A DNA stretch of 64,000 nt from Lentinula raphanica (taxonomy: Eukaryota > Basidiomycota > Agaricomycetes > Agaricales > Omphalotaceae). Every line of letters starts with the position of its first letter. Position 1 is the first letter of the stretch. Location: positions 930,001 to 994,000 of the forward strand of contig JANVFP010000005.1 in NCBI GenBank assembly GCA_027919835.1. Direction: 5' to 3'. The notes beneath the pieces were generated by a model that saw nothing but the letters and a program-made list of their open reading frames with translations, did no database searches and had not been told where the DNA came from. The translations under genes and the position numbers were made by a program. Shown piece after piece: positions 20,693 through 32,813 of this stretch.

Positions 20693-23600
20693 ATGGCTCC
20701 AGGGGAACACCGAACGCCAGAGGCGTCCAATTCTTCAGAGAATGAAGCAATTTTGGACAGATCGACAAAGTCTGTAGAATTGTACAAGGATCGGACGACT
20801 ATGCATGTAAGGCTGTCCAAATTTGAATCATACAGGTGGAAGACTCATCGATCGACTACTACCCCATAATCCGACTTAAGCTGCCTCACCTTCCCTGGGA
20901 GATCCTCCATCTGATCTTCCTTCGCACAGTGGCTCCAGCATGGCTTATGATACCGGATCGTAGACCTTACTCTGCCTGGAGCGTGAACGTGAGAGCTAAA
21001 CTTCACCTCATAAACGTTTGTCGGGACTGGTACGAAGCCGGAATCCAGTTCTTATACGAGGAAATTGCCATCAACTCTATAGGACAGCTCTGCGCATTGG
21101 CCTCTACCTTGCGCGCTAAATCCTCAATCGCTGATATGGTTACTTCTATCCATCTGTCCTTCTATATCCCCACGGCATATGCTACGATGTTCAACCGCAT
21201 CTACACTTCACTTCCATCTCTATGCCATCAGCTTACCAAGCTGTCATTTTCCGAATTCTTCACCTATTCAGAAAGGATGTCCTTCCATGTTTTACCCTCA
21301 TCATTCAGTCAATCCTTGCTAACGCATCTGGAAGTTCATTTTGATCGTTCTCTTTCGTTGGTGTTGGATGGCATACATGTCGTTGCCGCGAGGATTGTAT
21401 CACTCAGCCTCCTCTCTCGAAACCGTGACTTTCCGGCGGTGGAGTCACCCAAAGAACCTCTACAGTTTCCTCGATTACGGGAATTACAGAGCTTCTTGGA
21501 TACGCAGGGTCTGCTCTTCATAACTCAAGCCTGGAAATTTCCTGCCCTAGATACCTTCATAGGAAGGTTTCCGAGCTGTATCGTTGCCCGTGATTACAGA
21601 AGCCTCATTCAGCATATCCTCGAATTCATTCAACATCATGGACAGGGGCTGTCAACCTTGTTTCTCCATTATGACGGTGATGTTGATTATCTCAAAAAGA
21701 TGACATCCCTGTGGAAACCAGCACTCGCGAAACTCGTGCACTTGCGACATCTAATCGTACCAGCTTTCTTCGATCTGTCAGTCCCGCAGGTCCTCTTCTT
21801 AGACTGCTTCCTTAGTTGGAAAGATCCTGAGCGAATTGAGAAACTCCCATTGCTGGCAGCCGACAAGAGGAAGCAGGACTTCCCAAAGTTACAACGATTC
21901 CGCTACATTGACCCTAGTCTGCTCGACTTTCCGTTGATCTATACTCTGCTGCCTCCAACTATGAGCGGCGAATACCATTTTTTGTTTCCCGGAATCGACA
22001 TCAAATGTAGCCCGACCTCAATCACTGACAGAAGCATTGCCGTCAGAGAGAGCGAGGACAGCGACGATGATTTTGATTTTTCCTCTGGTTCGGGCTCAGA
22101 ATGCGAAGAATACAAACCGCTCAGGGAGTCTAAGCAGTTGAAACCATCAAACTACTCAGAAGCGGCGTCAGACTCAGAGTCATCCGAAGACCAAGAGTCA
22201 TCCGAAGAACAGGAGGCAGACGAAGAGTCGTGTCTGGACTTGTGGCGGAAGGCCACCTTCGGTCACTCTCTAGATGGACAATTAGAACATTTTTTCGGAT
22301 TGCACAAAACTCAAACGAATATGCATGTAAGACTGCTTGAACTTGTGCAAATTCTACTACTCACTCAAACTCCGTAACTCGTTTTCAAGCTGCCTCATCT
22401 TCCTTGGGAGATCCTACACTCGATTTTTCTTCGCGCAGTAGCTCCAGGATGGCTTATCATACACGATCGTAGACCTCATTCTGCTTGGAGCGTGAATACG
22501 AAAACTATATTGCACCTCATCAACGTCTGTCGGGACTGGTATGAGGCTGGTATCGAGCTCCTATACAGCGAAATAGTCGTCTACTCCATAGGACAGTTTT
22601 GCTCGTTGGCCTCTACCTTGCGCGCTAATACTGCACTCGCTGAGAAAGTTACCTCTGTCCATCTATCTTTGTATGTCTCCGCGGCATATGCTACGGTGTT
22701 TAATCGTATCTATACCTCCCTTCCATCTCTATGCCACCAGCTAACCAAGGTGGTATTTCCGGAATTCTTTTCGTATCGGGAGCTGATGTCCTACCATGTT
22801 TTCCCCTCGTCCTTCCGACATTCTTCGCTAACGCATCTGGAAATCCACTTCAATCGTTCCTTTGCGTTCGTGGCGAACGGCATACACGTCGTTGCTGTAA
22901 ATTTAGTGTCACTCAGTCTCCTTGCTCGGAACGAGGACTCTGGATTTCAAGCGGCGGAGACAGGACAAGAACCTTTACAGTTCCCTCGATTACAGGTTTT
23001 ACAGAGCTCCTTGGATACACAAGGCCTGAGCCTAATAACCCTTGCTTGGAGATTTCCCGCCTTAAACACCTTCATTGGCCGGCCTCCAAGTATTTCCGAC
23101 TATGGCAACCGCCACCATCACAGAAACATCATGCAACACATCCTGCTATTCATTCAAAGTCATGGACGTAGGCTGGAAACCTTGTTTCTCCATTATCAAG
23201 GAGATGAGCTTCATTCACAAGAGATAGCCCCCCTGTGGGAACCAGAACTCGCCAAACTTGTCCACCTGCGCCATCTCATCATACCTGTTTTCTTCAACGT
23301 GTCAGTCCCGCAGGTTCTCTGGTTAGACTGTTTTGTTGGTTGGAAAGATGTTGAGCGAGTCGAAGACATCTCATTGCTCGCAGCTGACAAGAGGAAGGCA
23401 CAGTTTCCGAATTTACAACGTTTCCGCTGCATTGACCCTAGTCTGATCGAGCTTCCGTTGATCTATATTTTCCTATCTCCCAATATCGGTGGAGAATATT
23501 GTTTCTCATTTCCGGGCATCGAGATTAAATGTACTCCGTCCTCAATCACTGGACGAACCACTGCCATCAGAGAGATTGACAGCAGTGAAGCGGATTTTGG

Positions 23601-23784
23601 TTTTTCCTCCGGTTCGGAGTCGGAATGCGATGAATATGAGCCGCCCATGGATTTATATGAGGAGTCAGAGTCGTCGGACGAATCGGCATGGGCATTCGAT
23701 TCTGAGGAAGAATTTTCCGAAGATCCTAAATGGGAAATGGATGAAGAAACATGTTTGAACTTGTGGCGTCGGAGGCCCGCCTAG
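20693..23784 (+). CDS. Fused double F-box-type protein (array copies 4 and 5)
   Basis: Copy 4 begins at ATG 20693 (exon 1, 38 codons, MAPGEHRTPEASNSS...TTMH), then intron 20807-20880, then exon 2 from 20881 (LPHLPWEILHLIFLRTVAPA). Copy 4 has no stop at the usual family end: after CLDLWRKATF the frame stays open through GHSLDGQLEHFFGLHKTQTN to MH at 22321-22326. That is exactly the conserved exon 1 end of this family. A GTAAGA...CAAG intron follows, then LPHLPWEILHSIFLRAVAPG of copy 5 in the same frame (22390) to the stop at 23784. Exons of 114, 1446 and 1395 bases are all multiples of three, giving 984 residues with two F-box-like starts and two leucine-rich bodies. Copy 5 has no own start codon or upstream 12-mer, which supports fusion. 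If the intron is not used, copy 4 would end alone at 22377. Confidence 0.75.
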
Positions 23785-24232
23785 CATCACAAGAAGAGTA
23801 CATCCTTAGTCGAACTTGAAGCAGACAAGTATGCCGCAACAATATTCTATCTGTTCATAAACTGTTGTGGCAAGATCGGCCTATCAGCTTCTTGCCAGAT
23901 CAATTGCATCTTGAAGTTGACAATTCACATTCCATCATGGTGGCCATGGCTTGACAGGGCTTGACCAGGCTTGACCCTATGAGATTCGCTAACAATTTGG
24001 ATGTGGTGACATTCAGCGCATGCTCTGACACAGTTGCATCACTCCTGGATAGTGATGAGCTTTGAATAAAACATCGCCGGCACAAGGCGTTCAAGAACAC
24101 TTCAAAAATATCATTCTAAGATTGAACGTTTGAACTTTAAGCTTCAAGATAATTCAACTTGGGAACTAACTTAGGCAATTGCAAACGTTTGACTCATACA
24201 CTAAAACCGATCTGAACATCAACTGCGAATAT
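23785..24232. other. Intergenic, convergent gene ends
   Basis: 3' flank between the F-box array and the convergent hydrolase gene. It holds a small repeat (GGCTTGAC three times near 23945-23975) and no gene that I can see. Confidence 0.6.
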
Positions 24233-25534
24233 TTACAAGGTATCGACCCACGTCGCAATTTTCCTCAGAGCTATGCTTCTTTCAGGCTCGAGAAAATTGA
24301 ACCCAAGAAAATCATGCGGTGCGTCCTTGACCTCAACGTATGTTACCTGATCTTTCCCGATATCCAGAAGCATTCGATCTCTGAAAACACGCATGGAGTC
24401 TCGACACATCTCTGCTTCTCCTACAAGAATGAAAGAAGGTGGAAAGCCAGCGAACACTCCTTCCATGTTGTTCCCATTTTTCAGAATACCCGGAGACAAC
24501 CAAGAGTTACCCACCTCCGAAGCAGAGAGACGACCAGCCAGAGCAATTGCAGGGTACCCAGCGTCGATCCAACTTCGAAGATAATCCGATCGTCTGTTAG
24601 TAGTCATACTCGTTTCCGGATCTTTTCGGAAAGAAGTGTCCCCGCAAGGTGAAAGCATAAGCGCGGCACCTGGGCACTGTAGTAGGGAGTGTTCGTGGGT
24701 TGTGGTATATCGCACTAGTTGGTAAGCCAAAATGGCACCAGCAGAATCTCCAGCGATGATAATGTTTCGAGGGACAAACTCTAGGTCCAGAAGATAACGA
24801 TAGCCTGCGATGGCGTCAATCAATGCTGCAGGGAATGGGTTCTGGATTTTGAACGGTGGACCAGCTGCGAGGCGGTACTCCAGCGCAAACAAGCGAGATA
24901 TCATCGGTACATGTTCTAACAATCCATTACAGATCGTCGCAGTGAGAGCAGAAGAAGGAGCCCCGCTTCCTGCCTGTTGTGTTCCAGAGCATCAGTTGTG
25001 AATCGAAAGTACTGGGTTGATTTCATCACTAACAACAAATCCACCTCCTAAGGGATGTTGAGTTTCGAACTTAAATGAGAGAGTTCTTTATTTAGAAGCC
25101 AACGTACCATGCAGAAACAGCACAACCTTGTCTCCTGGTCGTGCTTTGTGACCTACACGACTTCCTGAGTCTTTTGAGCCATACCAAAAGCCACCAATTC
25201 TTTCCGAATGTACGCCATTTGCCTCTGCAAACTGTTGAATCTCTCCCATAACTAAATCTGAACGAGGCTCAACCCAGACAAACCCGTTTCGATCAGAAGC
25301 CAAAGCTATGGATTCCAGGTGCTCCTCCTCAGGCAAACCTATTTCAAGGAGAATAGCAGTCGTAGCATTCAGAATTTCAAGAATGACCGAACGGGCGAGG
25401 GACCAGCTACGCCGAGGACGAAAGGCGGGCAGTAGATTTCGAAGAACCCAGTAAGGGATGCGTATGAGGAGTAAGATTGCGCCAAAAGAGATATATACAG
25501 CTTTCCAAGGCTGCCAGTAGTAAGAGAATACCAT
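24233..25534 (-). CDS. Membrane-anchored alpha/beta hydrolase, HSL/fold-3 type
   Basis: Esterase or lipase-like hydrolase of the hormone-sensitive-lipase group. Read from ATG at 25534 (MVFSYYWQPWKAVYISFG), it has an N-terminal hydrophobic anchor (AVYISFGAILLLIRIPYWVL) seen in many basidiomycete relatives. Exon 1 ends VVLFLHG. After an intron (GTACGT...CTTAG) a tiny exon supplies GGGF, completing the HGGG oxyanion motif. A second intron joins to AGSGAPSSALTATICNGLLE. The last exon holds GDSAG (nucleophile Ser), an acidic residue near VGEAEMCRD and the catalytic His in APHDF, and stops at 24233. A longer start at 25702 is open, but the extra residues do not look like the family. Substrate unknown; likely bound to the ER or another membrane with the active site in the cytosol or lumen. 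Confidence 0.85.
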
Positions 25535-26760
25535 TGTTGGCGTAGTAGTTGTTCGCCAGAGTCTTATACCCACGAACTGATTTCGTCGTGGCGGACGACT
25601 CCGGAAATATGTTTGGAGGGTTTCTGTGGGCCCCGGTGTCACTGTTCCAATCCCAAAATAAATCATCACGTTCTGATGCACAGATACGCATTCGTCGTGC
25701 ATGACCTGTTCGAGAAGTTAGGTTTCCATGTGTTATCTGGTGTTATTGAGCGGAACATGAATTGCGAGAGCATACCTTGTAGCGTGGTCGTGGCGAAATA
25801 CAACTTGTTCAAGTACTAGTGACGAAGAGTCGGTGAGAAATAGTCAAGACACATGCTCGGATCCTGGATTGACCTGGAGACTTCTAAGGAACCTATTCTG
25901 TTATCATTCTGTCCTACATAAAGTAGTACATAGTATATGAACACTGAAGTCATGATGAGAGGACCGTAAACGATGCACCTAGGTAGACATTTCGAATAAG
26001 GAGCCAAGTCGGAGACTCGAACGATGGAAGTTTGATATATGTATAGGAGTGTCGCAAGGAAGGGATGCAATAGAGGTTGGAGTGTTGTAAGTTGTGTAAG
26101 TTGTGCGATAGTGATGCGATATCGTGGTGAGAAAGGATATGGGTGCTGTGTTGGTATATCATGAGCTCAACGTTCGAGTGAGGCGAGATGCAGACATAAA
26201 AAGCCAGTATAAGTATTATAAATATCATCAGCCAGCAAGAAAACAAACAGGAAGAGAAATTCAGAACAACAGGCAGAAAGCCATCTCGAGGCAAGAGGGG
26301 CTAAGCGGTGAGTATACAACGAAACAAGAAGGATTATTGAAATTTTATGTAGGATCAAGAAAGAAGAAAAACAAGAGACAGAGAAAACCTGATATGAATT
26401 GAAGCAGCAATTGCTTCGTGTTGATGTACAATGCGTGCCAGTTGAGGATACCCAGAGCAGTCATTCGAAGGGGAAGGGAGAGCTGATCATCGCACAATCG
26501 ATGAAGCCATACGACGATTATGGAATGTGGATCTTTGCCAATGCGCACATAGATTGGGGCTTGGACGATACCGGTCCGAAGACAAAGTGACCCAGCGGAA
26601 GATCGCGTATACACAGGACAAGTATAGCGTGGAGATCCGAAAGGGCCTTGTCTTGCAGGGAAGAATGAGGTCTCTTAAACTACCGCGCGTAGCACCAGGA
26701 CTCCAAAGTCGCGTTTTGTCCCTTCCTTGGCTCCCTTCCTTGGCTCCCTTCAGGCTGTTA
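25535..26760. other. Intergenic; nothing identified
   Basis: AT-rich upstream region of the hydrolase and downstream region of the Hsp20-domain gene. A hydrophobic minus-strand frame (25950-26294) and a plus-strand frame (26527-26913) have no recognised motifs. A 14-base duplication (CCTTCCTTGGCTCC twice) occurs near 26730-26757. Confidence 0.5.
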
Positions 26761-28891
26761 TTAAAGAAATGGTGCCATTCCACCAGCCATACCCTGCCTT
26801 CTTGGAACCACAATCTTCAACATCTCCCCATCGAACTCTGCGCGGACACCGACGAGGTCTGCGTCATACCCAAAGCTGATCCGGCGCTCGAAATGACCGC
26901 CACGTTGGGTTGAGGAAGATTCAGTGGGGTTTGGATTGCTGCTCCGAGGAGAAGGATCAGGATCCGGCCAGGAATCTGCAACGATATGCAGAATTCGGCG
27001 GCGTTTGGTTGAAAGTGTTCTATATTTCATGTTAACAATGTTCTGGAAAGACAGGAAGCTGATACTCACATTCCGTCTCGTTTAAAACCAGGTAATCTGA
27101 TATTCAATCTATATTCTGAAGGCTTCGTCTCAACTTGTATCCAGGAATCCGCAGGAGGAGGCATGTGGGAGAGGAAAGGTGCGTAAGGAGGTGGCTGATT
27201 AGAATGAGGGGAGGAAGCACGGCTGGCTGCCGAAGTTTGGCCGAGAGCACCAGGAGCAGAAAGCGAGCTGGTGTTTAGACTGGCGGCACCAGGATACGAC
27301 AGAGTCGAAGATGCCGAGGAAGATGCAGCGGAAGTAGTAGACTCGGCAGCAGAACCAGTGAGAAAATCACCCGGAACACTCCTTCTCGTCCGACTTGGAG
27401 GTAATACAGGAGGCAGGTCGTTTGGATTCGTAATTTTGGGCATTGGCTGTGGTGGTGGCAATTGGGTGGTGGCTGACTCGTGTGAATCAGCACTGCGTTG
27501 TGAAGCAGAACTGGACATTACTCCCATATTCGGAGGAGGGCTCGGTGGAGGGAGTATGATCGGCGGTTCCGGGGGTTGATTGAAAGGCGACGTGGAAGAG
27601 TTGGAATGCGAAGAGGGCGGACGACGACGTAGCGCAGTAGCATGCGCAGTAGCTTCCACAAGTGCGTCGATACGTTGCCTTGACTCAGCACTGGTTCTGG
27701 CGGATGAAAACTCGTCGGCGGACCGAGGTGAATGAAAGGCATGAACGTTTGGTATGTTCGGATTATGTTGCGGACCAGATAAATAAGGCGGCGGGGATCT
27801 GAAAGAAGGAGCATCTACGGTTCGAGGAGGTGACGGTGACAAGCTGTGAGAGGTGGACGGTAGAGTGTCGGTGCTGCTTCTTCCTGAACTACTGCTGCTG
27901 CTGCTTGCCTCGGGTTGAGACTTGCCTCCTTCTTCGACAGAGACTTCTGGTACCTTGCTTCTCGCAACCTCACCAACAAGCCCTCTTAACCTGCCAAAGT
28001 CTAGTTTGTGGTGCTCGCCTACTCGTGGGAGAGCGTGATATGGTATTTGTGATGGAAGGGGTAAGGAGGCAGAGGAGGCCCTATCAACATTACCGAAGGA
28101 GTCCCACCCGGAAGTTCCCAGTCCAATCTGGTCATGACTGTAGATATCCAGGCCTTCCTCTGTTTTGGACCTTCCTAATCGAGATGGACCACCGGTCTCG
28201 TCGTTAGACTCGCCCTCTGGACATATCACCGATCCACTGGAACCTGACGACGAAGAATGTGGTAACGAGTAAGGTCTGGGAAACGGATGAATCTGTTGAG
28301 AGTTTGCCGGTAACATTCCCAATGTCGAATACGTTTCATACAAATGTGAAGATGGGCCACTAGTGGGCGGGTTCAAAGCGCTCTGTTTCTGGGAATTGGA
28401 GTTTTGGGACAGCGAAAGAGCAGGGGACGGAGGTTTGTCAACAGAGGTCCACTCGCTGCCTTCAATGTCCTCGAATACAGGAGAAAAGAAGTCTTTCTCT
28501 TTGTCTCTCGTCAAAGGATGCGCTTGCTGGGTGGTGCCAGCTTTTCTGGGACTCCGCGGACTTTTGAGAGGAACATCGAAGTAGCTGAACTCTGCCTGAC
28601 CACTCTGAGCTTGAAGAGATGGTGAAGGCAGCGGTACTTCTCTGGGGGAGTCAAACGATGCGTGTCGTTTAGAATACGACGGTTGTCGGGGTGGGGGAGA
28701 TGGTCGGCGACCTAAACGAAGCCTGAGTTGCAGGCCTGAATCAAGATGAAGAACGACTCACGTCTAAGAATCGCATGTCCTTTGTCCTTCTCCTTCTCAT
28801 TCTCCTTGTCTTTGTTCAACGAACTGGGGCCTGCAACACTGCCCGTCAACGTTGAAGGCATATTCGTCGGAATGGGCAAAGAATCCGGCAT
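26761..28891 (-). CDS. Large disordered protein with C-terminal Hsp20/alpha-crystallin domain
   Basis: Minus-strand gene of at least three exons ending at 26761. Exon A (from about 28891, MPDSLPIPTNMPSTLTGS...KENEKEKDKGHAIL) joins to RRPSPPPRQPSYSKRHASFD and runs into a 480-codon open stretch. This is very rich in Ser, Pro and Glu and of low complexity (SSSSSSGRSS, PPEPPIILPPPSPPP). The last 110 residues form the folded part: SWIQVETKPSEYRLNIRLPG, then after a 55-base intron ITLSTKRRRILHIVADSW, then GGHFERRISFGYDADLVGVR and EFDGEMLKIVVPRR. This is the strand order of an alpha-crystallin domain, ending with the I/V-x-I/V-P motif. Small heat-shock chaperones are normally 150-250 residues; this one is about 650. 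The start is uncertain because an in-frame TGA lies upstream of a TTG at 28927. Confidence 0.8.
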
Positions 28892-30963
28892 TCGAAGCTG
28901 CAGCAAGGTGTCAAGCTTTGTGCGCAAGTTGCACCTTCAAACTTGGAGCAAGAATGACGATCTATTCGAGGTTTGTATAACGCTTGCAGGAGGTGGTGGG
29001 ATCAGAAACGGCCGAGACGAAGAGATATTGCGTTAAGAGTGAGCGTTCGATGAGAAGGCGTTGTAGATGTGAAGGATGATGAAAGAGAAGAAAGAAAGAA
29101 AGAGAACAAGTTGTGGGTGAGTAGAGTGGTAGAGGGAGAAGTTAACGATTATTTGGTGGAGCTTTTCGCGTAGACTAATTGGTGTAACTGCCGACCGGTC
29201 TCGGCCTAGTTCTTTGGTGATATCATCGCTCAAAATGGAAATTCTTGGCCGGATCATCCGAGCCAAACTCTGACTCCTACTTACTACGTCGCAGTCTCCG
29301 CAATTTCACTACTCTTTTACAGCAGAAGCTGCAAAGCTGTCTGAGCCTCCATCCTTTTCGCAATCTTCAGTCATAGCAAGGCGAAATTCTCACTCCGAAT
29401 GGTCTCCTCATGCTCTTTATAGCTCCACCTCTTTTCGTTGTTCCATGAGCGAAACATACACTTGTTTGTTTGGTACGGTCCCGCAGGCGTCGAATCAGGC
29501 TATGATTGGAGAATAATAGTCTAATCATCCCTATGTAAAACATTCAATACGATTACACGGTAGCCACCGTTAACATCATGCAATATCAATGTAATACCTT
29601 GCAGTACCTCTCTTGTTCAAGAGCGTCCGAGAACACCTTCCTACAGCTGATTAGCTGTTCCCACTCGCACGAAAAGGTTCACAGTATAAGTTGAGAATGG
29701 TCCAAGAAGCAGCACCTAGACTGAACTGAATGGAGCATCTCAGTTCCAGAACCTTCGGGCCTTGTCCAAGACCACGGCTTGAAAAGGCACTCATGCACCA
29801 TTTTTCACGTAGATTACACTCTTCTCCGTGTTCAAATACTGCAAATCCCCAAGAAAAGTGTTCGGCGACCAGGATAACGAGGCTGTTGGAGATGCTGTAG
29901 TAATCAATACCGATAATGAATGCCAGTGACGAGTAACCCGGGCTGTGGGGTAATACTACATGCGATACAGCCATGGCCCATGGGCTGATATGACGCATCA
30001 TCAGCTGTAACCGCGGAGGCTGGAGCACGGCCTGAGAACTTCTTCATGCATGGACCGAGAATTGACTTGCCGAGTATCCAATGAGTAGGCAGAAAGGCAA
30101 GTCTAGAGGCTAAGCAGGGAAAGTTCCTCTAGATAACAGATATCTTGGGAGCTTCGAGAGGCATTTTTGTTTCGAAGTGAGAGCAAGAATATTCATGGTC
30201 AACATGAGCCGGCGGCTTCAAAACGGCTTCAAAACGGCTTGGGGGCAAACCCTGGCAAACCTGAGGCCAATCTCTGGCGAAATTCCACCGTGTCCGACCT
30301 ATTATCTTCACCCTCAAATTAGTGAAGTTGGCCGTTGCCCCCCTCCGTAGATCATCCGGTGGCATGAGGTCGAATTTTACTCACCGATGTCTCCCCAAAA
30401 CGCGAGAACCTGCAGATTCCGGAGGAAAAATGTAAACAAACAATATGATATCAGTGATCTTCATGCTGAATCCTTAAGTATCCAGCGGAAACCTCATGTA
30501 GTCTCACCTCACCCATCATGTCCTCACAATCAAGGCTCGCAAATTTCAATATCGTAGCTTGTTCCGGATCCAGCTTGGTGTGTACTCCACCACAGATACT
30601 GGCCTCTTCCACGCAGCCCAGCCACAACCGGAACTATAGCACATATGTTAGGCGCGGGCTTTTCATCGATAGTCTCCGACAACCTCCGTCTTCCAAGTGG
30701 AGACCGCTATTACCCCTAGGCCCTGGTGGCGGTCAAGTTGTTCGCTTTCAGACGAAGTTCCGAGTCTTAAGGTCCCCGCCCCGAAAAGCTGACACATCTT
30801 TGGTCGAATAGCGATCTCGGTCAATGAGTTTGGAGCGTTCGACACAATGGCAATCCACCAATCTTAATTTTCTAGAGGCTTCAATGAACTAATCTGAATC
30901 AATAGGCCTGAAACTTGAAGATAACATCGAGGACATGAGAAAGGTTACCTTCAGAGGCTCTAT
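28892..30963. other. Intergenic; weak open frames only
   Basis: This stretch has a minus-strand frame at 29651-30028 (125 codons) and a plus-strand frame at 30518-30811 (97 codons, ATG in a good context, basic). Neither shows a domain. An 11-base unit (CGGCTTCAAAA) is repeated at about 30213-30240. Confidence 0.45.
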
Positions 30964-32813
30964 TCAGTAAAGTATCGCCATCTCAGCCGAAACTATAGCC
31001 ATCCCAGCGCCTGTCATGAACACGATCGGTAGGAAATTCCAAAACGCAAACTGCGTCTGTCGAATATCGATCCCTTCTGTAACAATATCGTCTGCCAGAG
31101 CAATCCTGCAAGGCTAGCTGAGAACGTGAAACTGACTGCGCCGATATTACTCGCGACAGCAAGCGCGATACCTGCCGCCCTGGTGCTTTCTGGAGTGAAA
31201 TTCGGTGCCGCACGAACGACTTTAGCGAGGAGGATGGTGGCGCCGATGTTGGTACCGGAGACGTTGCACATGAGGACGCCGATGACGCCAATTAGCCAGA
31301 TTGAGGATTGTATCTGCCCCTGCGAAGCTATGGCAAGCCAACGGGCAAAAACATCAATCCAGCCTTGATGCTGTAATGCTTCAATAAGGATGAATTGGGA
31401 AAAAGCGAAGGGTACTAGAGTAAGTGGTAGCCGCGGTAGAGCGGTGAAGAATGTGGGAAAGTGAGCTGCAAGACGAGCATGCGTGAGCTGAAGATGGCGA
31501 CGGGTGTATGGTCTATTCTCTATTTGTTCGCTGAGTTCAGATTTGGACGGCGGAGAAGGGGGCGATTTTTCTGTATTCTTCAGGGCAGTCGAGGCAATGA
31601 TAGGTGAGTGGGCATTGGAGCTAATCACTTCCTGACAGTGTGGACCGTCTGTGGCCATCGTCATCGCTTGTTGGGTTTGCAAATCCATAGGATCGACGCC
31701 AGTATCCGCGGAACTATCTTCACTAGAACCTGGAGAAAGATTCCGACGGGGCAACTTTCCGGTCACAAACCGATAATGGTCTCAACTAAAGTCAAATACG
31801 AGCTTTGCCACTGCAAATGGTAGACTGATTTTCCAGACGTCGATTTTGAAGAAGCTGACGATGATGATGACTACCAAGCAGGTTCCGAAAAAGAGGCTAC
31901 CGACGATGGCACCTTCAGGATCACGAAGAACACTTTTGGGATCTAATCTTTCTGTAGCACGCAATCTTGGAGGGATGTGCTTTTTGTCACGGAATTGGAT
32001 TGCCAGAGCTAGGAAGCACGCCACGCAGCATGCAAGGAAGGGAAATATGGTATACGCGGTGAATGCAACGTTGTTGATAGCGAATCCTTCGCAAACAACC
32101 ACATTTGTTATATTTCCCACGAACAATACCATGCTGGCGCAGCCTGGCGGTGTTGGCTGCAGCAAACTCTGAGATTAGCCAAGGCATCGGTTCCAACTCT
32201 GTCGCAGTGGTGTAATAAACCAGAAAGACTACAGTGAATGTGAGAGATATGCCCAGGTTATTCTGGAAAACGAACTCACCAGTCCCGGAAAGAATGACAG
32301 GATCGTTGCCCATGAACACAGTCAACGATGTGAGCATCAGGTAAAAGTAGATATAGAGCTTCCAGCCATTTGAACCGCCTTTATTGCTGACCCAGAAAGC
32401 TGCAGCTTGTAAGATTCCGGTGATGTCAAGAGTGATGGCCATATATGCCAAAGAGCAAAACAATATCAAGATATTGTACGGCTTGACGCCATCTGGGATA
32501 TGAGGATTGGGCTGAGGAACTTCACAAAAATCATTTTCCTCGAACTAACCAGTTCCAACGATACCGTCACGAATCTAGAAGTATATGAGCTGGTAAATCG
32601 TTTGATGGACACTCAATCCCTTACCTGGGTAGGACCTAAACACTGCGAGGCCCACAGGATTGCAATAATCGTAGGCGGTGTAGTCGTCAAGTTGATTGGT
32701 ATCCTCCTTTTCCCTAAGAGCGGCAATCGAATGGGTATAGAGATCGGTCGAATGACCAGAGCGATGGATAAAATGAACAGGAGCAGAGTGACGATTGAAA
32801 AACGTGTTATCAT
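30964..32813 (-). pseudogene. Decayed ArsB/NhaD-like anion permease
   Basis: Relic of a 12-helix transporter of the arsenite/citrate permease (ion transporter) superfamily. From ATG 32813 the exons give MITRFSIVTLLLFILSIALV, IRDGIVGTDGVKPYNILILF and LAYMAITLDITGILQAAAFW, then GNDPVILSGTGEFVF, FVGNITNVVVCEGFAINN, and later SGTNIGATILLAKVV. Three separate lesions are seen. (1) Near 32130-32145 an extra 10 bases (GCTGCGCCAG) split the expected AANTA-SMVLFVGN. (2) TGA at 31782-31784 stands where the open frame reads DFS-stop-DHYRF, most simply a TGG-to-TGA change. (3) Near 31071-31075 one base is missing in a C run, shifting ILLQKG away from IDIRQTQFAFWNFLPIVF, which then runs to the stop at 30964. 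No introns explain them. Flanking helices are well kept, so decay is recent. Confidence 0.72.

Noticed and set aside
27271..27579. Plus-strand frames over the Hsp20-domain gene
   Set aside because: Mirror frames of a low-complexity Ser/Pro-coding exon.
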